NCBI GenBank assembly: GCA_028673005.1
Contig: CM054118.1
Location: 85,933,855-85,997,854, forward strand
Length of the DNA stretch: 64,000 nt
Direction of reading: 5' to 3'
Origin: Tanypteryx hageni
Taxonomy: Eukaryota > Arthropoda > Insecta > Odonata > Petaluridae
Under the pieces are notes generated by a model that was given only the letters and a program-made list of their open reading frames with translations, was not told the DNA's origin and ran no database searches. The translations under genes were made by a program, and so were the position numbers. Shown here piece after piece: positions 20,881-34,359 of this stretch (its first letter is position 1; each line of letters begins with the position of its first letter).

Positions 20881-22210
20881 ATTCCCAAATTTTTCAATGG
20901 ACTGAGCCGCTGCTGCTGCCGAAGTTTGAAGGAGGAGATGTGCTTTGCGGAGCAGATGCGAAGGTTCTAAAATAGGACGTTTCGGCGTAGAGAGAAGGGG
21001 GGCGGGGCTAGATAGGAGGGGCAGCCGAGGGGCGAAAAATCATCAGAGGGAAGGAGAGAGGGAGATAGAGAGACGGATAGAGGGTTGGGGAGGAGAGAAG
21101 AAGAGGGGCGCGCGGTACGAGAAAGCACGTATTCGGTGATGACACGATAGGGTGTTGTTCCTCACTTTCGATTCTGCGCAGCGCGATGAAACCTGTAATG
21201 TCTCTCGTTTGAGATTAATCACCAATGAAAATCTTGTGAAAAATTAGACGAGTATTCATTATGAGCTATCTTTGGCTTAGTGGAATACGTGTCAGCGATG
21301 TTATATATATTTAGATCTTTGTTATAACTCTTACTTATTTTATCGAAACAAATATTCATATATTTTAAACTATCATGTTTTGATTTCAGGAGTTAGGCTA
21401 TTCTAAATGCAATTTATGTATATAAATCTTTAAACCGTCCGAGTTATTGTTGCTAGTAGTTTGTGCTTTTTTCACTCTCTCTCTCTCTGGCCAATTACCG
21501 ACCAATTCCTTTAATAAGATAATACTGAGCTGATTAATTGAAAAAACCGAAACGCCACAGCAATTGCAGATGTAAGAAGGCTAATGTTTACCCATAAATC
21601 AAGTATTCTATTATACTCATGTAAAATTTGGCTGATAATGGTGTCATTTTAACGCTATAGCGAAATTAAAATTGTTAATAGTTGAGCCACGGTATTTTGC
21701 AAAATTACTTGACATTTCAATGCTGTAATCACAATTGTTATAAAATTTAATGGTAGCTTTAATGTGCAATATTGGAGTGCGTAAGTATTTAACGAATGCA
21801 TAATAGTTCATTTTGCTATCGCTATAGTATTTCTCCTTATTTAAAATATCAAAACAAATTAACACACAGACAAAACCTAGATACCTACCAAATCAATTTT
21901 CACTTTTATCCGCTTTCTTTGTTTAGTTTTATGGTGATCGTATTTTTTTTAATTCGTAGCTAATAGGATGGGATTAGATAAGACTTGGACTAACATCGCG
22001 GAGGAGAAAAATGGAGAGATAAAGTGAAAGAGGGAGGATGAGCGAAGAGAGAGGAAGAGGATGGGCGGAGAGAGGGAAGGATGAAGGAGGAGAAAGCGAA
22101 GGGGCAGAGTAGGAGAGAAATATGAAGGATATGAGAAGACGGGAAAAAAAATCCAGCGGAAATTAAATCGGTTCCGGAAGGTAATGCCGTGGTTTCGCGC
22201 AATTTATCTT
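20880..22210. other. Intron with two G/A-rich tracts
   Basis: G/A-rich tracts at about 20985-21125 and 22000-22145 are separated by AT-rich sequence. No exon or repeat ends recognised. Confidence 0.5.
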
Positions 22211-23750
22211 TCAGAAAAAATACTGCACCATCTTATATTTGAGAATATTCATGTTTTCAAACGTCTATAAATAAACAGGGACTTTGCTTAATTTATTTAT
22301 GGAACTGAAATTGTTCTAAACAGAGCTTTCATGGGCCCCTGTTTTTGTTTGAGGTATCAATTTTCAGTACCTCTAGAAATATTGGCAGCTTTGCCCTTTA
22401 AAGTTATGCCTTTTTCTTTGGCAAGATGAGAGTTGTTCTCGAAGCAGTCCCTTAATGATTTCACGTCGGCAAAAGAACTCAAGGCGCGTGGCATTTATCT
22501 CGCTACGGATGGTATCTCGCAATATTCAGAATTAAACGATACTCTTTATTCGAGGTACGCTAGAAGTAATACTACACTCGCTGTTTGGCCGAAACATTTC
22601 GTGGTACAGAGCTATGTGTCGAGAGAGCGTCTCCAATTGCTCCGCCAATGTCTCCCACGCGAGATGCCTTCCTCCTCCACTCTCCCACCCGCCCTTCTGG
22701 GCACCGTTTTATCCTCGAAGACCGCAAGCGAAGTCACGGCTAAACTGCGAGTGATCCTGATTCAAAGTGTCAGCATAAAGCGGAGATGGTCGCATACAAG
22801 AGATAGAGAAGTTCTTAATCGTGGAGAATATCCCTTCTGTGTTATGTTAAATTATATTTTAGTTCTTTATCAAAGGAAATAACAAGAGTTTGTAAAATAA
22901 ATTTATATAAGATGCTTCCAAAATTTCTCTAGTGAAAAAATGGTTTCAAGTTTATTATTTAGAACACAATTGCATTGTTTTGAAATGTTATAAAATTATT
23001 TCTTTTGTGGAAGATATTCAAGGCTCTCTGTTACAATCTGCGAGATTAATTTACCTGTATGACTGTACTAAAAAGTATTGTTTTCCTTGTATTAGTAAAA
23101 AGAACGCTCACGAAATAATAATATGGATCTGTTCTCATTCTTTACGCTTTATTTTAAAGTTTAATGATATCTTAAACAAAAAATTCTTGAACTTAAGATT
23201 TCAGTTTGTCAGGACTTTTGAAATTTTATTCTCAGCGGGGATGTTACGTATCAGTCGATTTAGGAAATTATTCACCTAAAATCTACGATCCTTTCTTCCG
23301 AATGCTGCCATTTTGAGATACATTTCTTATGGGTAGCTTTACCATCCACCAACAAAGTATCAAACAGACACCTGCAATAATACGCTCTGCGTCTTAAAAA
23401 TATATCGTAAAGCAAAAGCAGTTATCTTACCAATTATGGTTCCTTGTATCGAAGCATTAAATCTGCCGATTTTGAGTTTTTATTTATTGATCGTGTAGCA
23501 TATACATAATAAATCCGGAACAGCGGCATTCCCATTAACGATTTTAAATTTTTATTTAAATTAGAAAGTGATCCGAATCACTTTCCACAGCGGTTGGAAC
23601 CTCTGATCTTCGAATTACATACTGTCACCCAATCCATAGGTCGTCCATTTACCCTTCTGGTGTATACAGCACCTCCGAACAAAAACCCACCCACGCACCC
23701 CTCTGTCCATTCCAAAAACTCCAGATTCCCCGCCAAACTCATGCCAATGT
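22211..23750. other. Intron with an unrecognised 149-codon plus-strand frame
   Basis: The frame 22433-22882 is moderately GC-rich for the first 380 bases. It has no recognisable motif and no splice context that I trust. I do not call it a gene. Confidence 0.4.
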
Positions 23751-24175
23751 AACACTAGACCCCCTCTCTCTCACCATGCTTATAAGGGAGGGATGACGTC
23801 ATAGGAGGCAGCGGTGGGTGGGGCGTCGGGAATCTATTTCCGGCGACCCCTCTGACCGACGAGGATGGAGCCGGGTGGCAGGGGGGCGAAGGGAGAGTGG
23901 GGGCGAAGCGGGGGTGAAGGGGCAGAGTGGGGAGAGGGCGAAGGGATAAGGGTGTAAGTCGCGCCGCCCGTGTTGTTATTTTATTTACATCTGGGTGCCA
24001 TCGCCTCCGCCCCTTTTGCCCCCACGGCCGCCTCCGCTTCGGCCCCAATAACGTGTAAATCAGTCGTTAGCACTTTCCAGCGAGAGTGGCCCTCCTTTCC
24101 TCAGTCCGAGTGATTTACAAGACGATGGCAAGTGTAGCCATGGTGACGCGCATCCCCCGTGTTCCTTTAGTGGGT
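23751..24175. other. GC-rich island in the large intron
   Basis: About 420 bp of high GC with CpGs in an AT-rich intron, including ggcagcggtgggtggggcg and cgcctccgcttcggcc. Frames through it are low complexity (Pro/Arg-rich). Possible CpG-rich regulatory element or alternative first-exon region, but no core promoter can be assigned. Confidence 0.3.
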
Positions 24176-24205
24176 ATGTGGGGCCACGAGAAAATGAATC
24201 GATAA

Positions 24206-24226
24206 TAATATATATATATATATATT
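24206..24226. repeat. Short (TA)n run
   Basis: About 20 bases of alternating AT. Confidence 0.85.
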
Positions 24227-25269
24227 TAATGAAAACCTTTTCTATAGAAGTAGCGCAGTTTCACTGGCTTTCGGTTCAGTCTAATACGGAAGCTAATTCT
24301 TCGTGCCTTGTGAATATCCGGTCGTCTGTATCTTTCATATTTACTTGTACAGTATTTTATTAAGAATTCACCCAAGGGTTAAACTATTCATAACTAACTT
24401 GAGTTATATAAAATTCTCGTATCCTGAATAAGTTGCAGGAGAAATCTGACCAATCCATAAGCACCACATTATTTGGCAATTTCCGGCGGGTTGAGATGGA
24501 CTGAAACCGAATTCAAATAATTTAAATTGGGACTATTAAAGTAATTGCTTAGAATAATTACATTGGAAAACACAAAACGAAAACTCTTGTCGATCTTTGA
24601 AATATTTGATGACAGTCAAATGCTGACCAATTTCTTACTTCCTGCAGAAAAGTACAATAACTCCATCCTTTTCATAGCTTTAAAAATAACAAAAATTGTT
24701 ATAAATCTGTAATTATCTCGGCAGACTCTTGGTTCTGTTCGAATTAAAGTCAGTTTTATCGAGGTTTCCAAAATAAGTATACCATTGCGTAAGAAAGCAA
24801 AGTGTTTACGTAAGTTTTCGCTGCGGTAACTGAGGCTATATATATATATATTGAAGTATTTTTTCACGGAAGTGAGCGGGTATTTTCATCCTTTGGTGTT
24901 TCTTTTCGTGCTGCGCGATTCAAACACCCGGCTTTATGGTTCAACTTGTTTGTAAATTACCTAAAAATAAGTCGTTTTATTAACATTTGAATGCCTTGTC
25001 TAAATATGCCAAGGGAATTCGAAATAGTTCATCGGCACGTTAGAATTATTCATTGTTATTTAATTTGTGAGATTTCTTGAATAATTTCATTGTTTTGACT
25101 CATATAAAACTTTTATGTTCACTTCAGCTCAACAAATATTTAATCATTTTCATTTACGTGTTTTTTAATCGGATGAAGTTTTCCAATTAAAGATATTTTA
25201 AGTCAAACCAGCCTTCCCCAACACATATTTGCCATACGCCAATTAAGACGAATCAGTCTTACAAATATA
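24227..25269. other. Intron, nothing recognised
   Basis: AT-rich with a short TA run near 24838-24852. No exon or repeat ends that I can support. Confidence 0.5.
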
Positions 25270-25713
25270 GAGTAAAACTCGTTTATAACGACATTCAATA
25301 GTCTGGTAAAATGTCGTTATAACCGAGTGTCGTAATATACGAGGATTGACATAGAACATAAAAAACATAAAACTGTATCCAAATTCTACAATTTATAAAA
25401 GTTCTTAAAGTTCCTCATTTAATAGAATAGATTACAGTTTACATTTATTACAGTTGATTTACCGGAAAGAAAACGTTCGGGTTTTTAATACACACACTGA
25501 CTTTTTGATCCAGTTTTTGTGAAATGAATGCGTATTATGTACTAAAAATTAAGAAACTTGCTAAATTTTATTGTCGTTATAACTGAGTTGGCTAATGCGT
25601 TATAACCGAGTATATTATAACGTATTAATATAGAAACGGTACGGAACTTGAAAAATGTGTCGTTATATCAGAGTCGTCGAACAAACCGAGGTCGTTGTAA
25701 CCGAGTTCTACTG
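25270..25713. mobile_element. pogo/Tigger-like MITE
   Basis: The left end GAGTAAAACTCGTTTATAAC and the right end ACCGAGTTCTACTG form a terminal inverted repeat of the CAGTAGAACTCGGTTATAACGAC type that is typical of pogo/Tigger elements. Several internal copies of TCGTTATAACCGAG-like motifs occur. A TA precedes the left end. The right end is followed by TGTA, so the TA duplication is only partly kept. It is 444 bp with no transposase. Confidence 0.8.
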
Positions 25714-28500
25714 TGTATTACATTTTTTCCGTAAACAGAAAGAATAAGCGAATTTTTACTCAACATTTAACGATTTTTATCCGATAGTTGCGTTAAATGA
25801 ATGAATTGATTAAAAAAATATATAATTTTAAAAAGTAATTTTGCCCTTGCCTATACGTTAATTCTGCAACAATTTATGCAAGAAATTAGTGATTTCGTAG
25901 TTCCGTGTGGGGTAGACCTTTCTCCTATTCCTTGAATAATTAAATCATCTACACGTTTTCAATTACATTTCCAACAATAATGGAGAAATATAGTACTCAA
26001 CTTATGCAAGGATTTCAAATGATGATGGAGATACCTACAAAATCCACAAAACGTCTTGTAAAACTAGATGCTATTTACAATTACAAATCAACGTTCTTTC
26101 TCAGTAACTATCCACCAATCCTTGTTTATAAATAAATAATATTATTTCTTATAGAATAAACGATCAGCTTTCCGTGTCTGGTTTTTCCAGCCGCTTCGTG
26201 AAAATTGTAGTTGTCAATAGCTAATTAGTTTATCCTCCCAATTATAGCCGCATGGCTTCATTTTTAAGACAATGGAATTAACTAAAAATCTCTTGTAAAA
26301 TCACTGCTTTTAATGTAAAAGATTCTATCGTTCATTCGCACATAAGGTGCATAGATATGATAACAAAAATCTATGAATCGCTTTAAACAAACATTGATGA
26401 AATAAAAAACTTTTAAGTAGGCGCAATCCGTTGATTCGTCTGCAAAATATATTATTCTATCGTGTGAGTAAAAAAAAATTATCATTATGAGATTATATAA
26501 AAATTAAAGTTCGAAGGAAAAATTACTTTCTCGCACAGAGTTTAAATGGAATTTTTACACTTTATTTAAACCCCATTTGAAAAACTTGTTTGACCAACTT
26601 TTATCATGACAAATTAAAAACGTAATTGTATTAATGTTAATATTTGGTAATTGTTTGTTGAAAAAATAACTTCTACTTCAGAACTAATAAAGTCATTTGT
26701 TTATTTATACTTTTCTAAAGAAGCCATTACTTGTCGATGCGAAAAAAAAACAGAAAAAGTGAAATTTGCTCGTAAGAAAATAAGTTATATATTCCACCGA
26801 AATTGTCTAATATTTACGAGAAATGTATTTCCTGTTCTGATGGATATTTCAATAACATTTGGTAAATTTCCATGACTGTTTGAACTCGTTTCTAATTAAG
26901 ATATTCATTTACTGAAAAATTAAAACGATTATCACTTAACGTTGAAAAGTCTCTGGGAAACATCTGTCTTTTAAATGATTTATTTTCATGATCGTCACAC
27001 GCATTGTAAATTCATACTACATCGTTACGTAAAAATTTCGTTGCATTGTCGCTGACCGAAGGCAAAAAGTACTTATGTTTAAATTGATACCTAGCATTCG
27101 AATGCTGTTCTAATCTAAATTATGTGAACATGGCACAAGCGCCTACCAGAAGGGAAGCTAAATCAAAACACAACCCAAAAGAAAATGAAGATATTTAAGA
27201 TGTGTAATAGGATTTAATCTGAACGGTGATATAAAATCGAACGTGCACCCAAATATCTGCATTGCGCCGTTACTATTCGACCTCGATAGATACCATTATC
27301 AACCGACGTTTGAGTATTCTTTCATTTGCATCGTAGACGCAGGCAAAAAGTATTTTATGAACCAAACTTTTGCAGACAATAATTCTTATTCGCACTTACT
27401 CAAGATGTTGCTTTTGTCTCGGAAATGTGAACAACGATGGCTGAGAGAGAACTTTTCATTCACTCTCTTTGATTTTTCCGTTAGATATCTCTGCTCCTGT
27501 CTCTCAATGTACATTTCCATTTCTTTTCCTCATTGGAGTAATGCTTATACGTTTACCACTAACATTTTATATCGAGCATTTATTAATATCGAAATTAACT
27601 TAATATTGCTAGTGAGATAAGGTAAATAACTAAACCATAGACGTAGTAGATAATATAAGAGAAAAAATGAAATATATTGTTTATTTTATTTATTGTTATT
27701 TGACATAAGTGTATAGAAAAGCGCCGACTCATATGGTGTCAATGGTATTGTTTATCGTGCTCTCGCTCTAAATAGTGAAAGCACTGAGCGAAAAATATCC
27801 GAGAATTCTGTGGCGCATTTATTTTTTCTGCTCTTTGAAAAATGAATGAAACTTAAGAACAGCAGTCCTTTCGCACTAATCTTGTGCCATTTATATTCGG
27901 CATTGTCTAAAAGATATGAATTTATAATATTAAAACATAAGTTTTATAATTAACAGATAGGGGAACATTTCAAATCTTATTACGGATGTCGTGATCCAAC
28001 ACTCCCCTTTCCAATAAATAGATATGCACGCTCAAACAGTTTTATTTTCTTAACATCATCAGTGATTACGCATTCGATTACGACTTTGGCGCACTCGTTA
28101 CGGCCCGAGATCTACGAGAGTTACTTTTACGCTAATTTCCCAGATTTACATTTTCCCAAGGGCGCTCGGCCGTACGAGTTCACCTTCGCAAGTGCGACGG
28201 CCTCTAACCACGATAAACAAGAGCGAAATAGAAACAGTTTTAGTGAGGAATCTAAGAAAAAATAACATCCCTTTAGCGAAAAATAAAACTTCTAGTAATA
28301 CTGAAGATGCATCAAATGTGCAATAGCTCTCTTTTAGCAAATAAGCATCCTAAAGTAACTAAAAATTTGAATATCCACTGCAAGCACGAAAAATAAAAAT
28401 AATGACCATAGATCACTATACTAGAGTATTACTTTTAACTTTCTCTAGCATACTAACATGCAGCCAAATAATTGTTTTGGCTTTCAGGAACAAAGGAATG
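25714..28500. other. Intron, nothing recognised
   Basis: Very AT-rich, with short frames only. No repeat ends that I can support. Confidence 0.5.
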
Positions 28501-28599
28501 GTAACCGTCCAAGTGAGTTATAAAGCAGTAACATCTTTGTGGTAGGTCACCACCCAGCAGCTACCCGACCAGCAATCTCTCACCCATAACAGAGTGGTC

Positions 28600-29300
28600 T
28601 CATCCAGTACCGCTGGGCCTCTAGCCGTCACTATCGGACACCTCGGCTTCACCATCAGCGTCGACATTCTCTCTTTCACTTTTTTCCGACTCTAAAAATC
28701 CCGGCGCGGACACCGAACCAAAATTCCTCCGGATTTCCACTTTTTTCTGCGAACAAAAAACGCCTCCTCTAGCTTTTAATTTCACGAGATCTTCCACCTT
28801 GGCCTGCGTCTCCTGGTCGACTGGAGAAATGATGCGCTCCCGGAGGAAAAGCGCGGATTTCCTTCCCTTCCCACCCTCTCTCCCCACCTCTTCCCCCATA
28901 CTCCCCACCTCTTCCCCTTTCCCCCACCGGCCCTTCTACAGCCTACCCACACTTCCACCGAGAGCACCCCTCCCCCTCCTCAACGCCCCTTTCTCCCCAC
29001 TTTCGCCTAACCCACCTCTCCTTCCTGAAGCCTGGAGTCTCCCCCTTTCGCCCACGTGCCATATTTCGCGGGTCTGGAATCCGTCGAAATCCCTTCCAGG
29101 CTGCCTTCCGCCACTTGTTCGTCTGTCGCCAGGGAGACCTCTACTTCCCTGCGCCGTTCCTTTCTCCGCCTCTGCGCACTTTCTACCCGGTACACTTTGA
29201 GATTCACCGCAAAAGACCCACTCTAGCGAGCGGAAGGGCCGCTGGAATTTTAAAAGAGGCGCGCCCGATATACTCATACTATGGTATCGCATAGCTTTGT
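28600..29300 (-). other. GC-rich island with weak minus-strand coding candidates
   Basis: A 700-bp GC-rich island. One minus-strand frame (28908 down to 28621) ends in an acidic tail, SERENVDADGEAEVSDSDG, before a stop, and another (29292 down to 28936) is Gly/Arg-rich. Neither resembles a family I know, and part is G-rich low complexity. It could be an alternative Zasp66 exon or a CpG-rich regulatory island. A transcript would be needed to choose. Confidence 0.25.
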
Positions 29301-31200
29301 TCCGGGTGTGATTCTAGCGGAGATCCTGGGAAAGTTTTTTTCACTATTCATACATTGAGATGGCCGCTTCTCGCCTTATTCTCTTTCGTGTAATATCTAA
29401 ATTGCAATTATATCGTATGAAAGCTCTCGATTCGATCCGCCGGCCTAAAACTCGATTGACAAGTCTATCCTAGACAACGTGCGTTTATTATATAAATTTA
29501 TTTTCAACTGAAAGAATAATTTGATCGTTTCTTCTTTCGAACAACTTATGTTATTGCTTTGCATGTCTATCTTGTCTGTCTGTGTGCATTCATTTAAATG
29601 TTTTAATAAACCTTTTGTCAAATGGCTGTTCTTGAGAAGTCATTGGTTTCGATTTGTCACATTTTCCGAAAATAATATTAATATTGTGTTGATCAATATT
29701 CGAAAGTTCGGATTTGAAATGTATGTTTTCATTCAAATATTAGTGCTGGAGAAGTCTTTCATTCCAAAAACAATACACCCATATATACCCTTACAGTTTG
29801 GCGGAATGACTGACCATCATTTTTTCTCTTCATTTTAAAGCATATTTTCCGATTTTTTGGTGATTTTTAAATTATTATTTCGTGGGAGGCGCGACGAGCT
29901 TATTCAAAGACCTCCAGCGATTTAACTTAGGACTCAGTCCTTTTGATTCAACGCATGATGTATATGTCCGTCCGTCTGTCTGTGCACTAGGTTAAATTAG
30001 AATTGTGAGGAATCCGTAAACGATTGAGTGCTGAAACTTGGATTTCCCTACTGTTGCCATTTGCTTTTCTTTAGATTTGAGTTTTTAAAAATACTCAGGG
30101 TCGGATAGGACCCATTGAATTTTTTTTTTATCTCCGGAGGTATAAAAGATGGAAAGCTGAAATTTTGAGTGTACATTTCAACATCAGTTCCACTTATAAA
30201 TGAGTATCTAATGACCGAATATGTGGCGGTATAACCACATAAAAAATAAATTACTGATCTTATCCATCTTCATGGATAATACTGCTTTTAATTTCTTTTT
30301 CATTTTTTTTATTATTACTTCAAACGTAAAAAGACAAAAATTAATACTGACATCAATCTATTGTTACTACAGTGAATTTTTAAAAGTTTATGGTATAATA
30401 TTAGGGGAGTGAGGATGGCACGCCGTATATCTGAATCCACGCTGCAAGCGACGGCATCATAAACGAGGAGCAATGTATTTACACAAAACGCAATTTTTCA
30501 GGTAAATAAAAAATGTCCTTCGCATCGATGTTCACTTCCTTTATTAATTATCATCGATTAGAATGAAAAACGCCTTGATTGCGAGCAGAAATGTATTTGC
30601 AAACCTCATCGCCTCTACATTATTTTACGTAAAAACGTTATTCCAGAGCAATGAATCTATTCTTGCTCCCTATTTGGTTTATTTGCCTTTAGTCGTGGAC
30701 ATCTTCTTCAGTTTTATTTTAGTCATCCGATTCCGCCACGTGTACCTTCTTGTCTTGACTAGTGGACGCACTCCAACGACGTCATTTTAAGAAACCTATT
30801 AACCACGACGGCTTATTGTGAAAACAGCTGCGCTAATGCTCGAAGATATTGCTTACTTCCAGCGATAAAGAGTGACGTACGATTCTACATCAAATTGGCC
30901 TCGATAGCCTAAAGACGTTTAAAAAAATTGACGTTGTAATTGTGAATATTCATTACAATATTTTTTCCAATTGTCGGATCTTTAATTAACACCTCCATTT
31001 CAGTCAGTGTCAAATGGTTACTGACAAAAGTGGCTAGAGTAGCGAAGTCCCATTTCTTCACTAATTAAATTCACTCAGCAAATATACTGTCACTATATAA
31101 AGATACTAGTAGTTGGTGCTTGCATTCTGCAAGCATATCATCTCAACATAAAAAAAACATTCATTTTTCATATTTCATCATTACAAATATTTTTTTAATT
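29301..31200. other. Intron with fragments of interspersed repeat
   Basis: At 29960-29985, gtccgtccgtctgtctgt resembles the reverse-strand end of the repeat type seen at 17.28 kb and 45.98 kb. The remainder is AT-rich without supported features. Confidence 0.4.
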
Positions 31201-31800
31201 TTAAATATTTCACCTCCGGAGCGATTTTTGTTTTTCCCTTATGTAAAAATAATAGACTAAAACAATCCCAAAACTTTGCAATATTAAGAATTTTATACTT
31301 TCTCCATTATGGGGTACTAATGCTACACATTTCTGCCAAATGTTAAAGTTGTAGTACTTCTAGAAGTGAAATAATATTTTTCCAATTGTTTAAATTTTAA
31401 AAATTTTTAACGGCCGCCGCAATATGTTTATGGAAAAATTCAAATGTTTATTTTTGCAAATACACTACTTTGTACATTACTTGAAAATTTCAGCACCCTA
31501 GCTTATCCCGTAATGTCTATACAGTTATCTATTTGTTTAAACTTTAAGAATTTTTAACTGCCAAACAAATTAAAATATCAAAATTTGTATAATCCCTATT
31601 TCGTTTTTTTAAGAATTCTACCTATAAAAAAATTTCAACTCTGTAGCATATGTGGAAATACATAAACCTTGAAAATTCGTTTAAACAATTGCGAATTTTT
31701 AGCGGCCGCACTGTTGCACTTTTTCATGATTTTCGTTTTTTCTAGCCGGTTTTGCACAAAATACTACCTATGAAAAAAAATTCGAATCTCCAGCTCATCT
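31201..31800. repeat. Repeat with three ~147-bp internal units
   Basis: Diverged units carry GTTTAAA..TTTAA.AATTTTTAACGGCCG at 31388, 31535 and 31679 (spacings 147 and 144 bp). The sequence is unrelated to the 16.87-kb array, but the period is the same. Non-coding. Confidence 0.6.
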
Positions 31801-32437
31801 AGAAGTGCCTAAACATAAGTATCCTCCTATATGTTATATCCTCCTCCTCCTCTGTAAGAAACGTCGATATATAATGATATTACGTTGAAATGTCAGTTTG
31901 AACAACTGTCACAGGCTCGATGTAAGATGTAATCTAAGCTCGAAAATTCAATTTGAAATATGTGTATAGCTTTCAACCCAACCCAGCTTTTATTGTAGTC
32001 CTTTCCGCTTAGGTGTTGAAAAAGTCCGATTGCAGTATATATGGCTGCACTGAAACCTACGATGTCCCTAGAGTTTAACTTGATATTTTTTATTTCATTT
32101 GTTCATTCCGTTTAAGTGTGTGAAAATCAGAAATGAATAATAGAGCCTCTTATGGCTGCAATCAAATTGACAAACCATGTCTCACCTAAAGTCATAAAGA
32201 AATTAAAAATAATCAGATTCGCATTTTGGCTACGGAGCAGCTGTCAACAGTGATGATTAAACGATAGTAGATAAAGAGTTGAAGTATTTTAGGCGTAAGT
32301 TTGATCTTATTCATGTTAATTTTGTAGAAAACCATTCGTGTTAATGAATTTTAGGGACTACATATAGCAATATGTGCTAGCGTGCGTAAAATCACAATAT
32401 ATTGCTGAAAATGAGCCGTTCATTTCGTCTCCAAAAT

Positions 32438-32619
32438 ACATTAACGGCTTTTATAATCTTAGCTGTTCACCAAAACTACTTTCTATCTCTGCCGACCTCT
32501 TATGTTCTTCTATTTAGCACATACTAACACATTAACGGCTTTTATAATCTTAGCTGTTCACCAAAACTACTTTCTATCTCTGCCAACCTCTTATGTTCTT
32601 CTATTTAGCACATACTAAC
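32438..32619. repeat. Recent 91-bp tandem duplication
   Basis: Positions 32438-32528 and 32529-32619 are the same 91 bp, beginning ACATTAACGGCTTTTATAAT. The only difference I see is gccgacc against gccaacc. Two copies only. Confidence 0.95.
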
Positions 32620-34340
32620 AGAGTGTCTAGGTATTGAAATTAACGGTTAGGACTAGAATATCATTTTCAATTTAAATTTTATTGAAGTAGTATTCATTTT
32701 AAAATATCGATGTCAAGTTGAAATATTTTATCTGAATTGATGCAGACAAAAACTGTATTCTAATTTATTTTATTAATTTTGCAAGAACTGTCCAGAGTGT
32801 TTAAACAAGGGAAAAGTTTTATTCTGTGCGATTTAAAACTTAAAATCCAGGAAATTTCTCAACGTTTTCATTGACTCACCTTGGTCTATTCTAATAGTTA
32901 AAAGATAACTGCGGCTGATTACTTATGCTTGGGGCACTACGTAAAGAGATGAGGAGAAACGTTAATGTTGATGAATGCTGCTTTCCAAGTTGGAATAAAA
33001 GACGTAGCACTTTTCAATCGTGGATAACAACCATGTTTATATGAAGAGATACTAGAATTTTCCAGATATAATTTTTATTCCTTCAAATAATATTTCATTT
33101 TTGCTCGTTGTGTAAACTATTTTTCCGTTTACATAAAAATCTTGAGGTATACCAATTTATATAAAATATGTATTGCCTAATTTCGGTTAAAGTAGCACGA
33201 CAGATTTCTAAACATTAAGATTTATTATAAACCTGTATATTCGTTAATACCTCGCAACACATGCAGCGTTTCTCATTTGATTTCAAGCAAACGTTAATGA
33301 ATTTCATTTTTGTGTGCTTATGAAATAAATCTTCCCATTTATCATACTTCGTTTAGATAACATTTTATTGAAATAAATGAAACGGAAATAAAAGCAAGAT
33401 TTCGTTGATATCTAAATCTTTTTAATACTTGCCTATTTCTCACAAATAAGCGCCTACGGATCGTTAGGAATCCAGTGACAAGGAATCTATCTGTAACCTT
33501 TGAATTTATACTGGATGAAGCCGATTAAAATAAAAAAGAAATTATACTTTTAAATACAAGCCGCAAAATATTATTATTGGCAGGCAGTTATGAATTTTAC
33601 TTTATTATTAAATGCATATGGAGTTTTAAATTTATATTTTAATAATATTTTGTATAATATAGTTTTATAACTCGAATGTTTGAAATTCTTCATTTGAAAG
33701 CATTTAATTTTTGCAAGATCTATTTCTCAAGGTAATTTCATTGATGGGCAGATGACGACGCCACTAGTAATGAAAAAATGAAAAAGAAAATGTTTTACGA
33801 AACTGAATAATTTTCGAATACATAATGTGGCAGCGCAGCGTCTTCTTTTGGCGTACTTCCATACTTGCGTAACTATTGAGGTCAGCGGATAAACTAAGAT
33901 GAACGTTTTATCTTAGGAAACGATTGGAAACAGAAAACATTTTGTAGGTTAAATTCTCGTTTAAAAATAGATTTGGAGTAATGAAGGAATTTTTAATATA
34001 CGATATTTTCCTAAAGTGAAATCAATTGAAAAATTGATTTTTTTACGGCAAGCACTTTCCTCGGCACATAATCGAATGTTACTGCTGTTCATCGTATCAA
34101 TCACTTTATACACATATCAGCATTTACTCTTTACGCTGCGTTTTATCGTCCGGTGCACATCTATGATTATTTTCATGGCACAATGGCTTTAATATATATG
34201 CAGCCGAGCTCCGAATTTAACCTCTTTTCCTATGTTTAAAACATTACTCTTTGGATGAGTTCGCAGAGCGAATATCGCAGTATTCTTTTCTAAAAAAAAA
34301 CGGATGCAATTTTGCGGAATATAAACATTTGAAACCACTG
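32620..34340. other. Intron, nothing recognised
   Basis: AT-rich, no supported feature. Confidence 0.5.
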
Positions 34341-34359
34341 GGACGATGATTGGAAAAGG

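Noticed and set aside
22433..22882. A 149-codon plus-strand frame
   Set aside because: No motif recognised, and the last third is as AT-rich as the intron.
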